The notes under the pieces: generated by a model | Databases searched by the model: none | Seen by the model: only the letters and a program-made list of their open reading frames with translations | Told to the model about the DNA's origin: nothing | Shown here: piece by piece, positions 45,762 through 58,338 of the stretch | Layout of the letters: every line of letters starts with the position of its first letter | Numbering within the stretch: the first letter of the stretch is position 1 | NCBI GenBank assembly: GCA_947000775.1 | Contig: CAMQGK010000327.1 | Coordinates: 620,001 to 684,000 of the forward strand | From: Pterois miles | Lineage: Eukaryota > Chordata > Actinopteri > Perciformes > Scorpaenidae | Reading direction: 5' to 3' | DNA length: 64,000 bases | Program-made: the position numbers and the translations under genes

Positions 45762-46669
45762 GTTAGGACTTGTTATGGCACATGCCAGCGCTTCACAAAC
45801 CCACACTTGCACACCCAGAAACATGCTCAAGTAAAGCTTTGTTTATACTCATACTTATGCAAAGCATCATGACGTGGGCCTCCACAGATGACACACGAGC
45901 TACAGGCACGTACAGGCGTTTATACTCAACGCGTCGCTCAACACAGTATTCTCCAAAACGGGCACACAAACAAAAGATTCTGTGAAGAAACAAGAAGTCA
46001 ACGAGTGTTACCGGAAAAACGGCATAAACCTAAAACCCTCAGTGCCAAGTAGGAATTGTAATTAACTGTAAACTCATATCTCATATTCATGGACATATTT
46101 TATCACCTTTATTCAATTCCTGTGAAGAAGGGAGTCAAGTATAAATAGAGGTTGAAAAGTTTAATATCCTGTAAACAATTTAATTTGGCTGGCATATATA
46201 GAGCTTTTATAGCATTTAATAAATGACTTGACCGTCTTGCTAGTTCATTATTTTGCCTCTTAAGTTATTTGCTTTTGCTCTTATTGTGGCTGTCATGTCT
46301 GAAGCCTTCGCACTTTATGCACAATATCTGACAATGTCATTTCTGGGTCACGCACCCTTGCGCCAAGGACTCTAAGACGATCCGCATAACACGCCTCCGC
46401 CGTGTGAACATCCTCCGAAATGTATGTGTATATGCGCATTTCCAGAAACACATTTATTCTTAGACTGATAAAATGGCCCTTTTATTGCCAGAGTTATATT
46501 GGTCAGTGAATCTGTTGGCTGATAAATAAGATTTTTGCAGAACAGAAATACCAAAGATATGTTTTAGAAAATTTAGAAACACATTTAAGGGATCCTTATA
46601 AAAAGGTTTGTGTATGTTGTGTGGGTATGTAAGGAAATTAATTTTGAATATAGGGAAATTTATCCCCCT

Positions 46670-46790
46670 GCAGCTGCTTATCCCGTTAGGGGTCGAGCCC
46701 AGCTGACATTGGGCGAAGGGGGGGTTCACCCTGGACAGGTCGCCAGTTCATCGCAGGGTTGACACATAGACAGAACCTGCGACCCTCATC
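46670..46790 (-). mobile_element. SINE fragment (GGAT-tail family)
   Basis: 'gctgcttatcccgttagggg', 'cgaaggggggttcaccctgg' and 'acaggtcgccagttcatcgc' match the 3' half of the SINE at 18,213. A short stretch of the head ('aacctgcgaccctc') follows after a deletion. Confidence 0.75.
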
Positions 46791-46819
46791 ACTTTACAAT
46801 GGAGCAGGTTAGAGACATG

Positions 46820-47292
46820 CAGTGGTGGAATGTAACTAAGTACATTTTCTCAAATACTTTGAGTAAATATACTTACTTTTAGTATTTTTGTTTTATGCTA
46901 CTTTGTTGTCCTCAGAGGTTACTATTGTACGTTTTACTCCACTACATGTATTTGGCTGCTTTAGTTACAAGTTACTTTGTAGATTTAGATTATTATTATT
47001 AAAATTATTATTAAAATAATCATCAAACTGTGATGTATTATTGTAGACTGAGCTACATAGCAGTTTACAAAGTACTTAAATTAGCTCCACCTTTATCAGC
47101 TGCAACATCAAAGTGGTGATGATATATTATTCTGAAACTGGACATTCTGCATTGTGAGTACTTTTAAGTTTGGCACATTAAGTATATTTTGATGTTAATA
47201 CTTTTGTGTTTTTTCTTGAGTGCAATTTTTAATGCAGAGCTTTTTACTTGTAACTGAGTATTTTTACATTAAGTAGAGTACTTCTTCCACTA
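46820..47292 (+). mobile_element. Non-autonomous transposon with CAGTGGTGGAA end and target duplication
   Basis: The element starts 'cagtggtggaatgtaactaa' and ends 'gagtacttcttccactatta'. The identical 11-mer TTAGAGACATG lies immediately outside at 46,809-46,819 and 47,293-47,303. The 'agtactt' rich interior is a common fish repeat, probably hAT-type (the duplication would be 8 bases of the 11). Confidence 0.75.
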
Positions 47293-47303
47293 TTAGAGAC
47301 ATG

Positions 47304-49090
47304 TACTTCTGCCATAACATTGGATGTTAGCTATAATGGGACAAAAACACACTTCCCATGAATGATATTTCTCTGAAAAGATGCCAGATATGGTGACGAC
47401 ATCACTGGCCTCCCTCAGCCACCATTAATGACTGTAAGACATTAATGACTATAAGACTGTATGACCAGCAGACACTTTTATCACAGTCTGGCACAGAAAA
47501 GCTCAGTAGCATTTTATTGGAGAACAGTCGAGTAGCTGAAACAATACAACGTCTACACAGACAGCAGAAGAAGAAAATGACGCTCCTTTACAAACCACTG
47601 CAGCAATAAAAACAACATAACCAATACTGTAAAAACAAATAATCAAGTGATGCGAGATAGACTGGTCGGGGAAATGGAAGTATCCTATAAGACAAAGACG
47701 TTTCAGCTTTAGTTTAATTAAAAATAACTCTAGTCTTTGTTTTCCAAAAGCCAGTGCAATGAGTTATTTTTACACTTCAGATAGATTGCCCTCTGTCGTG
47801 AAGAATAGTCGAACCTCAGGCTTAATAACACAATTTGTCAAGCACCCCAGAGAGCAGTTCACCGAGCTTAGTTCCCTAAGTGAGAGCTTGTCTGACCATT
47901 TTGCACAAAGTCTGTTGAGCCGAAGCCATGCGGCGCACTGTCAGCGCTGATGAATCTGGCCTGCAGGTGTTTACAGGTGCAGACAGGTGTTATGTCGAGG
48001 GTAAACGATTCAAAAGTCTGTGAATACACACCAAAGCAGAATATACATGTGCAAACCCTGCCAGAGGTATTAACCCCTGTGTACTCATTGTTCTGTGAAA
48101 TTCAGCATGAAATTTTGTGCAAGGGCACACGTGTGACGCCTGTTTGCACAATTATCCAATAACGGATGTCAACGAATCCCTGTTTGACCTTATTTGGACA
48201 TAAACCAGACTTCTTTTGTCCTTAATCTGCCGTTGGCAATGTCCTCTGACAGCTTCACAGCAGCCATATTTTTAAATTACACACTGATACGTTGTGAGCC
48301 TTAAAAGCCGATTCACGGCGCACCTCATAGTACTATATAATCGAAAGCAGCACAATTTGAACATGATGTATTTAAACGTGTACAAGAATAAAAATCATGT
48401 AGAAAGTAGGATGCTAATGCAGCTCGTCTCTGAGTGCTGTGTGGAGTTGTGTTGAGGTTGTGTTGAGGCCGACGGCATGATGTGCTGGAGAGATTAAGGC
48501 TCCAAATAAAATGTAGCCCAAAGCCCAAATTTCCTCTTTGATATTATCTTTCTCTTTGCCGCATTTGCTGTTTCGCAGTCAGGTCAGCGCGCTCATGAAG
48601 GTCTTTGTAAGCGCCGTGTAAAGCCTGTGTGGGGGTTAGTGCTCGATAACTATTACTTGATAAATCGAGTTGTCAGGGGACAGAAAATTAATTGACAAAT
48701 ATTTTGGGAAATGAGGTGTTTAAAGGCCTGTGATTGTGTGTTACACTTAAAATTGAAGCAGCAAAGGCAGAGAGACCCAGACTTTTTGTCCCAGTTTGTA
48801 ATACAGGCTGTATGTTAGCTGATTATAACATCATGAAGGGTAATTTTCTGTCTTGACAAAGCTCCTTCATAAACACAAGACATTATGTTCTCTGAGGCTG
48901 AGTAGTACTAACCATGACGTGTACGCTGACCTCCCTGTCAAGCCTTGTGAATAACATTGACACAGCTTGACAAGATAAGACCGTCTTGTGGAAAACTGAT
49001 TGTCATTGTTTGAGCTGCAGTGACAACGTTTTTCTGGTTTCAGCTTGTCAAATGTGAATATTTGCCACTTTTCTTTGGTTTGCATCATTC
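47304..49090. other. Intronic stretch without recognisable features
   Basis: Short ORFs only; no exon, RNA or repeat was identified. Confidence 0.4.
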
Positions 49091-49354
49091 TACAGTGGAT
49101 AGAAAAAATCTTCACACCTCTCCAACAAAGTATTAGTTTGAGGGTGTGCATTTTTATGCAACCAGCTTATTGTAATTTTTTTTTTTTTTTTACCACAACT
49201 GTTTCAGTTTTGTTTTTCAATTGAATTGTACAGATTATAAACACACATTAAATGTGAAAAAAGATCTGAAATGATTTATAATGGTCTCATTTTTTTTACC
49301 TCACAAAAACCTGGTATTGTAACAGGTGTGTTGAGACTTTTTCTATCCACTTTA
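49091..49354. mobile_element. Short Tc1/mariner-like MITE
   Basis: 'agtggatagaaaaaatcttc' on the left and its inverse 'gactttttctatccact' on the right bound about 260 bases of AT-rich sequence. A TA dinucleotide lies beside each end, as expected for Tc1/mariner integration. No ORF. Confidence 0.65.
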
Positions 49355-50123
49355 TATTGAATATCTTTTAGTTTTAGATTTTAAGATGAACAAAAAAAAG
49401 TTATTTCAGGTGTCATTCTCGCTGCTGAGAAATTGTGATTTTTCACATTTATAGATTAAATGATTAATTGATCAAAAAGGAAATGCTTCTCCAAGTTGAG
49501 GGCATGCTGACCGTCATCTACTGTAGGTAATAATTGACAACGGATAAATAGCTCATAAAGCCCCAGTTCAAAACACCTGAACTATCCCTTTAATACATTA
49601 AAGGACAATGAGGATAATGGTTAGTTTCTGCCAGGAGGGAGCACATACAGCATATGCTCATGAGTTGTTTTTATTAAATGCATGCTTGGAAAGTAGCACA
49701 TGCACTCTTTCTGTGAACACATATTTTCATAGTTAATGTGAATCGTGTTGGAATCGTGGTGAAAAGAGTGTCAGGGTCGGTTTATGGTCAAAGTACGATG
49801 TGTTGTCTGACCACAAGTGGTTATAGCTGATCTCAACAGCCACACTTGAAGGCGGAGTGTGAAGCTGGCCGGCATAGAGGGGGGAGATGCGATATCATTT
49901 AAATATGGAGGGATAATGGCTCACATTTTCCGACTTTGTCTCCTGGAAGACAGTTATTGCACTCAGTTGCTCTCATGAAAAATGGCACCTCCACACAGCA
50001 GGCCAATCGCTGAGTGAAGTGGGTGTGAATGTCTTTTAGGAAAGTTATATAATTGGTTGTATCGGATGTTGGAAAGGTGTTTGGGCGGGTGTTTCTGAAG
50101 CTTTCAGTATGTAGTATACTGAC

Positions 50124-50760
50124 AAGAGGTCGGCCGATATGTTTTTTTTTTTTTGACCGATTCGATGCAGATTTTTTTTTTTTTATTATTATTAGTATGT
50201 TTCAGAATCAGGATAGGCGATGGCTAATATATGATGCCGATTTTTTGGGGGGATGGCCGAGATGTTTGAGTGATTTTCTTTTTTTTTCTTCCATCTGATA
50301 AAATATAACAGCTTAATAATAACAAATGCTATACAAAATTTCTCAACTTCAGTAAACATTTATTGAACAACAACTATGGTCTGTACATTTTGTGTCTGCA
50401 CTGCAATGCACTTATATGTTTTAAATGAAAATAATGTATAAACTAAACATCCAATACGTGAAACAGGTAATCAAAAAAAAAAAACTAAACTTTGCCAAAT
50501 AAAGTTTTGGATGGAAAAAATAAAGTTTTAGTGCACTTAGCAGCATTTATCACAGATGCAGAGGAGTTACTTCAGGTTTTTTAAATACTGTATTTTTGTG
50601 TGTACAGTTTAGACTGAGACATGATGAGCTCGCCGGCCAGATGTTGCTAGCCATGTTAACGGGTTAGAGCTTCCACACCGTCACACGCCTGCCCACATGA
50701 GACGTGACGCGCACGTGTCTCAGCTGTCTCGTCTGGAGATTCGAGGTCTCGCCTATTTCT
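50124..50760 (+). repeat. Interspersed repeat ('GGTCGGCCGATAT' type)
   Basis: It starts 'gaggtcggccgatatg', has 'tgaccgattcgatgcagatt' and 'ggcgatggctaatatatgat', and runs into a CpG-rich part with 'gacgtgacgcgcacgtgtct'. Recognised from memory as a recurring fish repeat; the right boundary is uncertain. Confidence 0.4.
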
Positions 50761-51571
50761 GACGTGAGCGGCGCGGTTCGTGGCAGCAACAGTGGAAGTG
50801 ATCGTTTGACTGTATATTAACATCATATCAGCAACATAACTACACTTTCGATGTCTGTATCTGTAGAAAATGTCATGGACATGAAAATGGACATGTATTT
50901 TTAAATCAATACTTCCTGTTTTCATTTCAAAATAAAACCCCTCAACCATTTTTTTTCCATGGGCAGAACTCCTTCATTTGTTAACACAAGGCTTTTATTC
51001 TGAAATATGTACAGGGCAGTGTTGTAGATATGCAGCGACTTGCAGGATTCCATGAATGAATATAGTACAGGATTTTAATTGTGCATTATTACTATTATTT
51101 ACAAATGAGCACACATTTCTTGACCTTTCTCTGTCTAAAACAAGTATAAATGACATTTATCATGACATGAAATGGTCATTTTGAGGGTCAAACCGCTCGT
51201 CAAGCAGCTGGTCTGGTCCAGGACTGTATGACTTAAATGCAGTGCAGATTTTAGTGCAGTGATTTAGTTAAGACAACAAAAATTATACATTTACATCCAG
51301 CCAGCAGTGGCTTCGTGCATGCGATTCATTTGCAGTGTGGACACAGAGGGATGAACATCTCCTGCTCTGACTGCAGCTAGGAGGGACTGCTGCAGGACTA
51401 GACCCTGGGCCAGAGAGATATCAGTCACTGAACTGACCAGGTCATCTTTAATTTGTTCTATCCATGAATGTCCATCATTTGTATTTACTGTATTCCTTCA
51501 ATTATTCTTGATTCGATTTTATTATTGTTTAATCATTCATTCAGTTATATTCCGTTAGTAGTGTAGTCACA

Positions 51572-51576
<5 letters not shown>

Positions 51577-51659
<83 letters not shown>
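51577..51659. repeat. (TG)26-(TA)n-(CA)n self-complementary microsatellite
   Basis: About 26 TG units, then about five TA units, then about ten CA units. The TG and CA arms are mutually complementary, so the whole tract is a palindrome-like inverted repeat. Confidence 0.95.
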
Positions 51660-51945
51660 TCACACAGACACTCACACAATCAAGTAACCAAGTTCTTGAT
51701 AAAATGAAGTGTTTGTTTGACTGTGTCATCACTTTCCTTCACATTTTACAATAATTTGTGTAATTTGGGATTATTAATTGTGAATACGAATATTATATTT
51801 GAATATTGATAATTATTAATCTGCTCAATGCAATAACACTACAGTCTGCACATTCATCGGCATGCATGTACACAGAAACACACAACCATCACTTCCTTTT
51901 CTCTGTAAAGTAGCGACTAATCAGTATGAGATCTCGGTCTGTAGA

Positions 51946-51988
51946 GATGAAACGCATCAGCTGAAACGCATCCGCTGAAACGCATCAG
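51946..51988 (+). repeat. Three tandem copies of a 14-base unit
   Basis: 'ctgaaacgcatcag' or a one-base variant occurs three times in a row. A further 'cgaaacgca' lies near 52,032. Confidence 0.85.
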
Positions 51989-52299
51989 TCATCACCCAAA
52001 ACTGTTAATGCAGCACCATCATTCACCACCCGAAACGCACAGCACAAAGGGAGAAAGAGAGTACGTTTCTCACTATAAATCTGATGACGGATATTTTCGC
52101 CTCTGCATCTTAACTTTTGCTTTTTCATTTGAGTGTATTAATGTGTTTCGAGAGAGATGCACGTGGGGGTGAGTGTGTGTGGGATTTATCTGTGTGCGCG
52201 GCTCTTAGACTAGTGTTTGTTGCCGTTTCTGTTTTGAAAGAGTACAAAGAGCCTATGGTGGGAGTGAAAGCTCAGCTTCTAGTGCTATAGGCCTCTGAT

Positions 52300-53310
52300 G
52301 GAAAGATTAGCGTGGAGAGCTGTGAAATAAAGAGCGTTAATTAAAAGCAGAGAGTGGAGGTGTGGGAAAATCAGGTAAGAGAGATAACACAGAGCTGGAG
52401 AGCTGAATAAAAAATTATTTACCTGCCCACACATGGACACACACACACAGGCACACACAAAAACACATTTTAACCTGAAAAGATAGGAGGCTGAGGGATA
52501 AAATGAGCAAGTTAGTGATGTGGAAAGTGTGCAAGTAAAGGCGCATCGCTGAGGAGGAGGCTATGGGAATAAGAGATTAATTGAATCTGATTTTAATCCT
52601 GCTGTTTGTTGTGTACATTTCATACTGAAGGGTGGGCTGGTGTATGACTGTGTTCTTGTGCTTGTTTCAGGAGGTCAAATAAGGCAAAGGAAAAAAAAAA
52701 AGCTGAAGAAGGGAAAGCCACTGGGTGCTGTGATGGCAGATTAAGAAGACGAAGGAAACTATCTGCCTCGCTTCCTTTCTTCACGTTTGAAGCCGAGAAA
52801 ATGGGAGGAGATAGCATTTGAGTCAGGCACCCGAGATGATTGCAGTTTCTAACCATGACATAATTACAGACGGGAATAATGTTTATGTGTCTGAAAGGGA
52901 GACGGAGCAAGGGGGAGAGGAGGGAAGGAAAGGAAGAGTGAAGGAGGCAGCTCACATAAAAACAAGTTAGGAGAAAGTTGCCGAGGTGGAAAGGGCAGTA
53001 AGAGAGAAAGCATGGAAAGAGAGAGGCAGCGAGCAAAAGGGATTAATGGTAACGGATTTTAATCCCGCTGGTGATATTAGGGTGAGTTATATTTGGGGGG
53101 GTACCATGGGGGTGGGAATTTAGAGGGAGGGGGTGGAGAGAGAGAGCGTGGAGGGAGGGGGGATTACATCTGTAAATCATTTTAATGACGCCTCTCCTCT
53201 GCATTGGGGGCAGCCAGAAGGCCAAACAAACAGTGTGTAATTAGAGCAGGGGAATGGAAAATAGAGATGACGAGAGAGCCGGGGCAAGGGAAAGCCATTT
53301 GGTAAAGTAA
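52300..53310 (+). other. Purine-rich intronic region with TAATCC motifs
   Basis: A/G-rich on the plus strand over most of its length. Two similar segments (52,574-52,604 and 53,041-53,070) contain 'gattaat' followed by 'gattttaatcc.gctg'. GGATTA/TAATCC is the core of OTX/PITX-class homeodomain sites, so regulatory use is possible. Minus-strand ORFs here are composition artefacts. Confidence 0.3.
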
Positions 53311-53642
53311 AGGATTGGAGCAGGAGACCTTTGGACAATAATGGTTATGGCTCTCATTATATGGTGCCGCTGTTAAGAAATGAGAACTCTATGTAACCAC
53401 CGAGGAGGAGGAGGAGGATGAAGCTGTGGGCAGCCGCGGCGGTGACATCAGTTATAGCGTTGCGATGATGACGACGGAGGTAATAATGTAAGATACCATC
53501 CTCCTGGCTGGCCGATGATAGTGATGAAGATGCAGTCGTAATGCTGATTATGATTATGATGGTTGGAATTATGATCACAGTAATGGAGATGATAAATGTG
53601 ATCGCAGTGTCATGATTGCCAGCGCTGTCGGTTCTGCTAATT

Positions 53643-53720
53643 ATCCATCCATCCAATTTCTGTACCTGCTTATCAGGGTCACAGGGGGGCTGGAGCCTTT
53701 CCCAGCATGCATTAGGTGAG
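53643..53720 (-). mobile_element. SINE 3' end fragment (GGAT-tail family)
   Basis: 'atccatccatccaatttctg', 'gcttatcagggtcacagggg' and 'ggctggagcctttcccagc' resemble the 3' end of the family at 18,213 but are more diverged. Confidence 0.55.
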
Positions 53721-54105
53721 AGGGGAGAGGTATATCACGGGGTTATCACATACAGTAAAGCCATGCTCTCACATTAATGCTGTTAGAGTTCCTGTCGGGG
53801 GGAGCTGGAGCCCGCTCTGCTAATTATTGTAAGCTAAATTTAAACTGCGTTTTCGGCCGTTCCGCGTTCTTGTGTGTCTGAGGAGTCAGTGCCCTCTTGG
53901 GTTCAGTACAAGCTGAGCAGCAGTCTAAAATTCAGTGTGCGTCCCCTGCAAAAACTGAGAAAGAAACGAAAGGTTACAGGACTCTCTCATCTTATATGTG
54001 GTGATGACATTTTACTTAGAAGATAAAATGTCAGAGTGTAAAAAGTATCCCCTCACAATTTTCCAGAGACCAAGGTGTCATCTCCAAATTGCTTTAGTTC
54101 AAAAT

Positions 54106-54826
54106 AGGGCTGTCGGTCAATTCAAATACATAATTGTGATTAATCGCATAATTATCTATGATTAATTGCACATTTTTATCTGTTCAAAATGTACCTTACA
54201 GGCAGTTAAAAATGTAATGCTCTTATCAACACGAGAGTCTGCAAATATGCTGCTTTATGCTAATGTATTTATTTATCATTGGAAATCAATTAACATCAAC
54301 TTAACACAAAAGAATGACAAATATTATCCAGAAACCCTCACAGGTACTGCATTTAGCTTGAAAAATATGCTCAAATCATAACATGGCAAATTGCATCCCA
54401 ACGGGCAACAACAGCTGTCAGTGTGTCAGCGTGCCGACTGTGATTATCATGTCATGTTCATGTTTAGCTTTGTTTTGACCTGCCAAGGGACTACAGATGT
54501 GAATGAGATTAAAGCTATTATTTGGTACAGTTCATCAAATGTACACGCTCCATTTTAAATTAATATATAAATAAAATATAATAATAATAATAAATACATA
54601 AAGTGGACATGTCTGTAAAGGGGAGACCAAAATTTAACGCAATTATGGAGCTTTATTTAACCCTGTTTGTGACAAGCTAGTATGATGTGGTTGGTACCAA
54701 TGGATTCCTGAGGTTTTCTAGTTTCATGTGATGCCAGTATCTTCACCAGGAAGATCAATTACGTAAATGCCTGAGCAGAAATTCGTTTTGATGCCACTAA
54801 TTTCTTTAACTTTGACAGCCGTAGTT
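54106..54826 (-). mobile_element. GGGCTGTC-terminus transposon, copy B (inverted)
   Basis: The left end 'tagggctgtcggtcaatt' and the right end 'ctttgacagcc' are inverted termini. On the minus strand it reads 'aaggtacattttgaacagat', 'agacatgtccactt' and 'gaagatactggcatcacatg', matching copies A, C and D. The segment with 'ccttgacctctgacctcc' is deleted. Confidence 0.75.
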
Positions 54827-55269
54827 CAAAACCGCCCCAAAATATCTGTTTCTAGTGCTACAAAACAAAGCAAAGCAGCAAATGCTCACGTTTGAGAAGC
54901 TTGAACCTGCAAATGGTTGGCATTTTAATATAAAGTACTTGTTAACTTTCTGTTGACTAAGTCAATTAATCATGTCTGCCCCTGATTTTATGTTATCTCA
55001 ATACTCCCGTATCCATATGTACACTGAAAGATCTGTATCCATTCCTCCTCCTGATTGGTTCCCTCCCTTACAGTGTAAAAGTTATAGTTTTATTTTCCAA
55101 TTTTTTTTGTGCAAACTTCCTTTTTTTTTTGTTGCTCCAGACTGTGTTTCCTTGCTGAGCTGCAGTGTAGCGATGGTAACACAAAGTCAGTTTCTTGTTT
55201 TTTGTTATTTTAAGTCTTTGTTTTGTAGAGTTGACCAGCCACCAGATTTGAACCAAATCTCGAAAGCAT

Positions 55270-55756
55270 GATCATATCTTTCCTATTTTAGCTTCCCTTC
55301 ACTGCCTGTCCATTTTAAAACTGATTTTAACATTTTAATCTTGACTTTAAAGGCCCTGCATGGTGCTGCATGGCACTGAGCTACCTGGCTGAGCTTCTCA
55401 CTCTTTATGAACCAACCTGAAGTCCTCTGATAAGGCCCTGTTAGCTACTCCAGGGCTGAGGCTGACACCACGGGGGACAGGATGTCCAACTCTGTCAAAT
55501 AGCTTACGTGAGGAACTTAGACCAGAAAAGCCACATGTTCTGATTTAAATGATCTCTCAAGACTCAATTTTACTGATGTTTTTTTTTTTTCAGATTGTTG
55601 TCCATTATTTTTATTTCTGCTGTTTTATGTGTTATTTTTATTTGTAGGCTGTGATCTTGTATCTGATGCTTTCTTGTATTTGTCCTTGTTAGTGAAGCAC
55701 TTTATAAGAGTAGTTTTCAAAGATGCGCTATAAATAAAGCTGTTATTATTATATGA
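55270..55756 (+). mobile_element. Degenerate LINE 3' end (CR1/L2/Rex1-like) with ATT tail
   Basis: A decayed frame reads KALHGAAWH and then a LRSSD-like stretch, recalling the C-terminal end of L2/Rex1-type reverse transcriptases. It ends 'gcgctataaataaagctgtt' and (ATT)n. Multiple stops and frame breaks show that it is a dead copy. Confidence 0.6.
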
Positions 55757-55884
55757 GGAACAACATGCACCAAAAGTTCAAACTGAGGACTTTGTGGCCG
55801 CCGCCTTAAACCCAAAGGCCACCGGGCCTCGTCTAACTTGTTTAACTTAAACTGCTGAAGCCTCCGTTGCTTTTGTTGCTGAAA

Positions 55885-56450
55885 CAGGAGTTACTTTAAC
55901 TGATCAACGCAACTTGCAATTTTTAGCTTGTAGCGGGCTCAGTTTTAAAACTAGAGTGAAGATACTGGCATCATATGAAACCAGATAAACTAAAGAATTC
56001 ACTGGTACCAACCATGTCACACTAGCTTGTCGCGAAGGAGGATAAATAATGCTCCAAACTTAAGTTAAATTTGGTGAGAATAAACAGGAGTGGTCATAGT
56101 CAAAGGGGTCCCTTGACCTCTGACCTCCAGATATGTGAATGTAAATGGGTTCTGTGGGTACCCACCAGTCTCCCCTTTACAAACATGCCCACTTTATGAT
56201 AATCACTCAGTTTGGGTCAAGGCATAGTCAAGTCAGCACACTTTGCCTTGTTATTGTTATATTTGTACATACATTTTTATGCTAAATGCAGTACCTGTAA
56301 AGGTTTCTGGATATTTGTCATTGTTTTGTGTTGTCAGTTAGTTTACAATAATAAATATATACATACATTTGCACAAAGCAAGCTTATTTGCCCATTGTCG
56401 TGTTGATAAGAGTATTAAATATAAATAATCTCTGAAGGTACATTTTGAGT
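55885..56450 (+). mobile_element. GGGCTGTC-terminus transposon, copy C
   Basis: It contains 'gaagatactggcatcatatg', 'aaggggtcccttgacctctg' and 'ccagtctcccctttacaaac', and breaks off after 'aaggtacattttgag'. Both termini are missing. It is oriented head to head with copy B about 1 kb to the left. Confidence 0.75.
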
Positions 56451-57399
56451 GGGTGTATGTCTTTCGTCAGCAGATGAACTGTATATGACAAAAAAAACAT
56501 ATTTTCCATTGTGCATATAATAATCCGTAAAAGTTGTGATGAGGCAGGTGAAGCTACGTAAAGCGTCAGTGTGGTTGCAGTAATGATCAGTTACAGTAAT
56601 AACAGTGATGGTGTTGTGGGCACCTGTGATGATGATAATGATGTAATTCGTGCACATGTAATGTAATTAAGTTGAGGTCGTTGGTCAGCCTCTTGCTTTC
56701 TCTCACCTGTTAACATGTGAGTGTTTCTATCATCATCACGGTGCCACACTGATAATGACGAAAATGAAGTGTTCCATTCGCCATCGTCTATTATCTAACG
56801 GGTTCAGGGAGGGATTGCCCTTTGTCATTCCTGTCTGACCTGCTCCTCACACTTACACCAATCCATAATTCATGTGCTGTGTAGTGGCTGCTGGATGGCG
56901 ATACTGAGATGCTATCTGCTGTACACGGACGACTGTTTGTTTTGCTGGAGAGCTGCATATAAATGAACGCAGGCGGGAAGGAAACCCATATAGGCTTATC
57001 TAAGGTGCGACGAAGGCTGGCTCGGGACTGAATGAAGGGAAAGATGAGGAGAAGGAGCCAGGTGGAGAAGTGAGGCGCTGTGTGCACTCAGCTGATGCAT
57101 GGCTGTATGTGCTCTGTATGTGAGTGTGCGATTGCAGATGTGTTTAACGGAGTGGAGAAAATAAGGGGGGATTGTGGGAAGGAGAAAATAGATGAGGAGA
57201 GGCGAGCTGATTAAGGTGCGAGTGTCCCATGACTATGTCTGAGTGACTACTCTCTGACCTGTCACCTCTGGCTTTGCGTCTACATAAACCGTCTCATTTG
57301 CACCACATATACACACAAACACACACACAGGCTCTAAATCCAGTGCGTAAATCCAGCCCAGGGCCACAGGGCAGGCAGGAAAAGCACCTCAGAGACACA

Positions 57400-57500
57400 A
57401 TATCTCTCTCTTGCTCCCTCTTTTTTCACTCTGATCTCTCCTTCCCTCAGTTTTTTTTCTTTTCCCCCACTTTCCTCTTCTCCCTCACACCTAAATCCTC
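57400..57500 (+). repeat. Pyrimidine-rich tract
   Basis: A C/T-rich low-complexity stretch, including 'tttttttcttttcccccac'. Confidence 0.55.
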
Positions 57501-58338
57501 ATCTCCATATTCATAGACAGAGGGGCTCTTTAAGAGGGGCTGCTATCTGAAATGGGCCGGCAGCACCTCTTGTTTGTGGCCCTCCAAATGGAGAAAAGCC
57601 ATTTCCTCTTCCTGTCAAGCATGGAGGTATACTATCGTGTGTGCATGTATGTGTCTGTGCATGCACGGCTGCGGTGTGCGCTTGTGTTTGGATGGAGAGC
57701 TGCGTCGTCAGGCAGTTTCACAGCCTTATGGGCTGAGAGCGGGCCAACTGTTGGGAGCTAAATCGCACTTTCACAATCACACTTCCCGTAAAACCCTTAA
57801 ACTGCAGCAGCGCTGGAAGAAGTTAACAGAAATGCAGCAGAATCAAAAAGAGAATGGAGAGAGGAGGAGACCTTATAGATGTTTGCAGGCTTTATTTATT
57901 CATATGAAATACTCACATTCATAACTGAGTGAAAAGTTTTCATATTTTATACAGTTCTGCAAAGCATGATTGATGGCTTCTTGGTCAGTGATGAATAATC
58001 TGCAGACTGAATGAGCTGTTCACTGAGTTGTTTTCTGTGCTGTTTGGATATGAATGCAAGTGAATGGCATTGCATTAAAAAGACGCTAAAGAAGATTTAA
58101 TAAAATGTAAAAATCTCCACCAAAACATAAGATGCTTTGAACCTGCAGTAGGTCGAATATTTTTGGCATCATTGGGCAAAAATTACATAAAAACATTTCA
58201 GCATCTTGTAATTGAAGTGTTCTGAGAGACGTCTGGCTCTGTTTTCAGGCTTTAAGAAAATGTAGCCCGTGGTAGGAAACTTTGGTTAATCACAGGTCAT
58301 TTCAGAGAAAGAGCATTCCTATTGGCTGTTTATTCAGC

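Noticed and set aside
51541..51732. A minus-strand ORF rich in Val/Cys and Thr/His dipeptides
   Set aside because: It is a translation of the TG/CA microsatellite.
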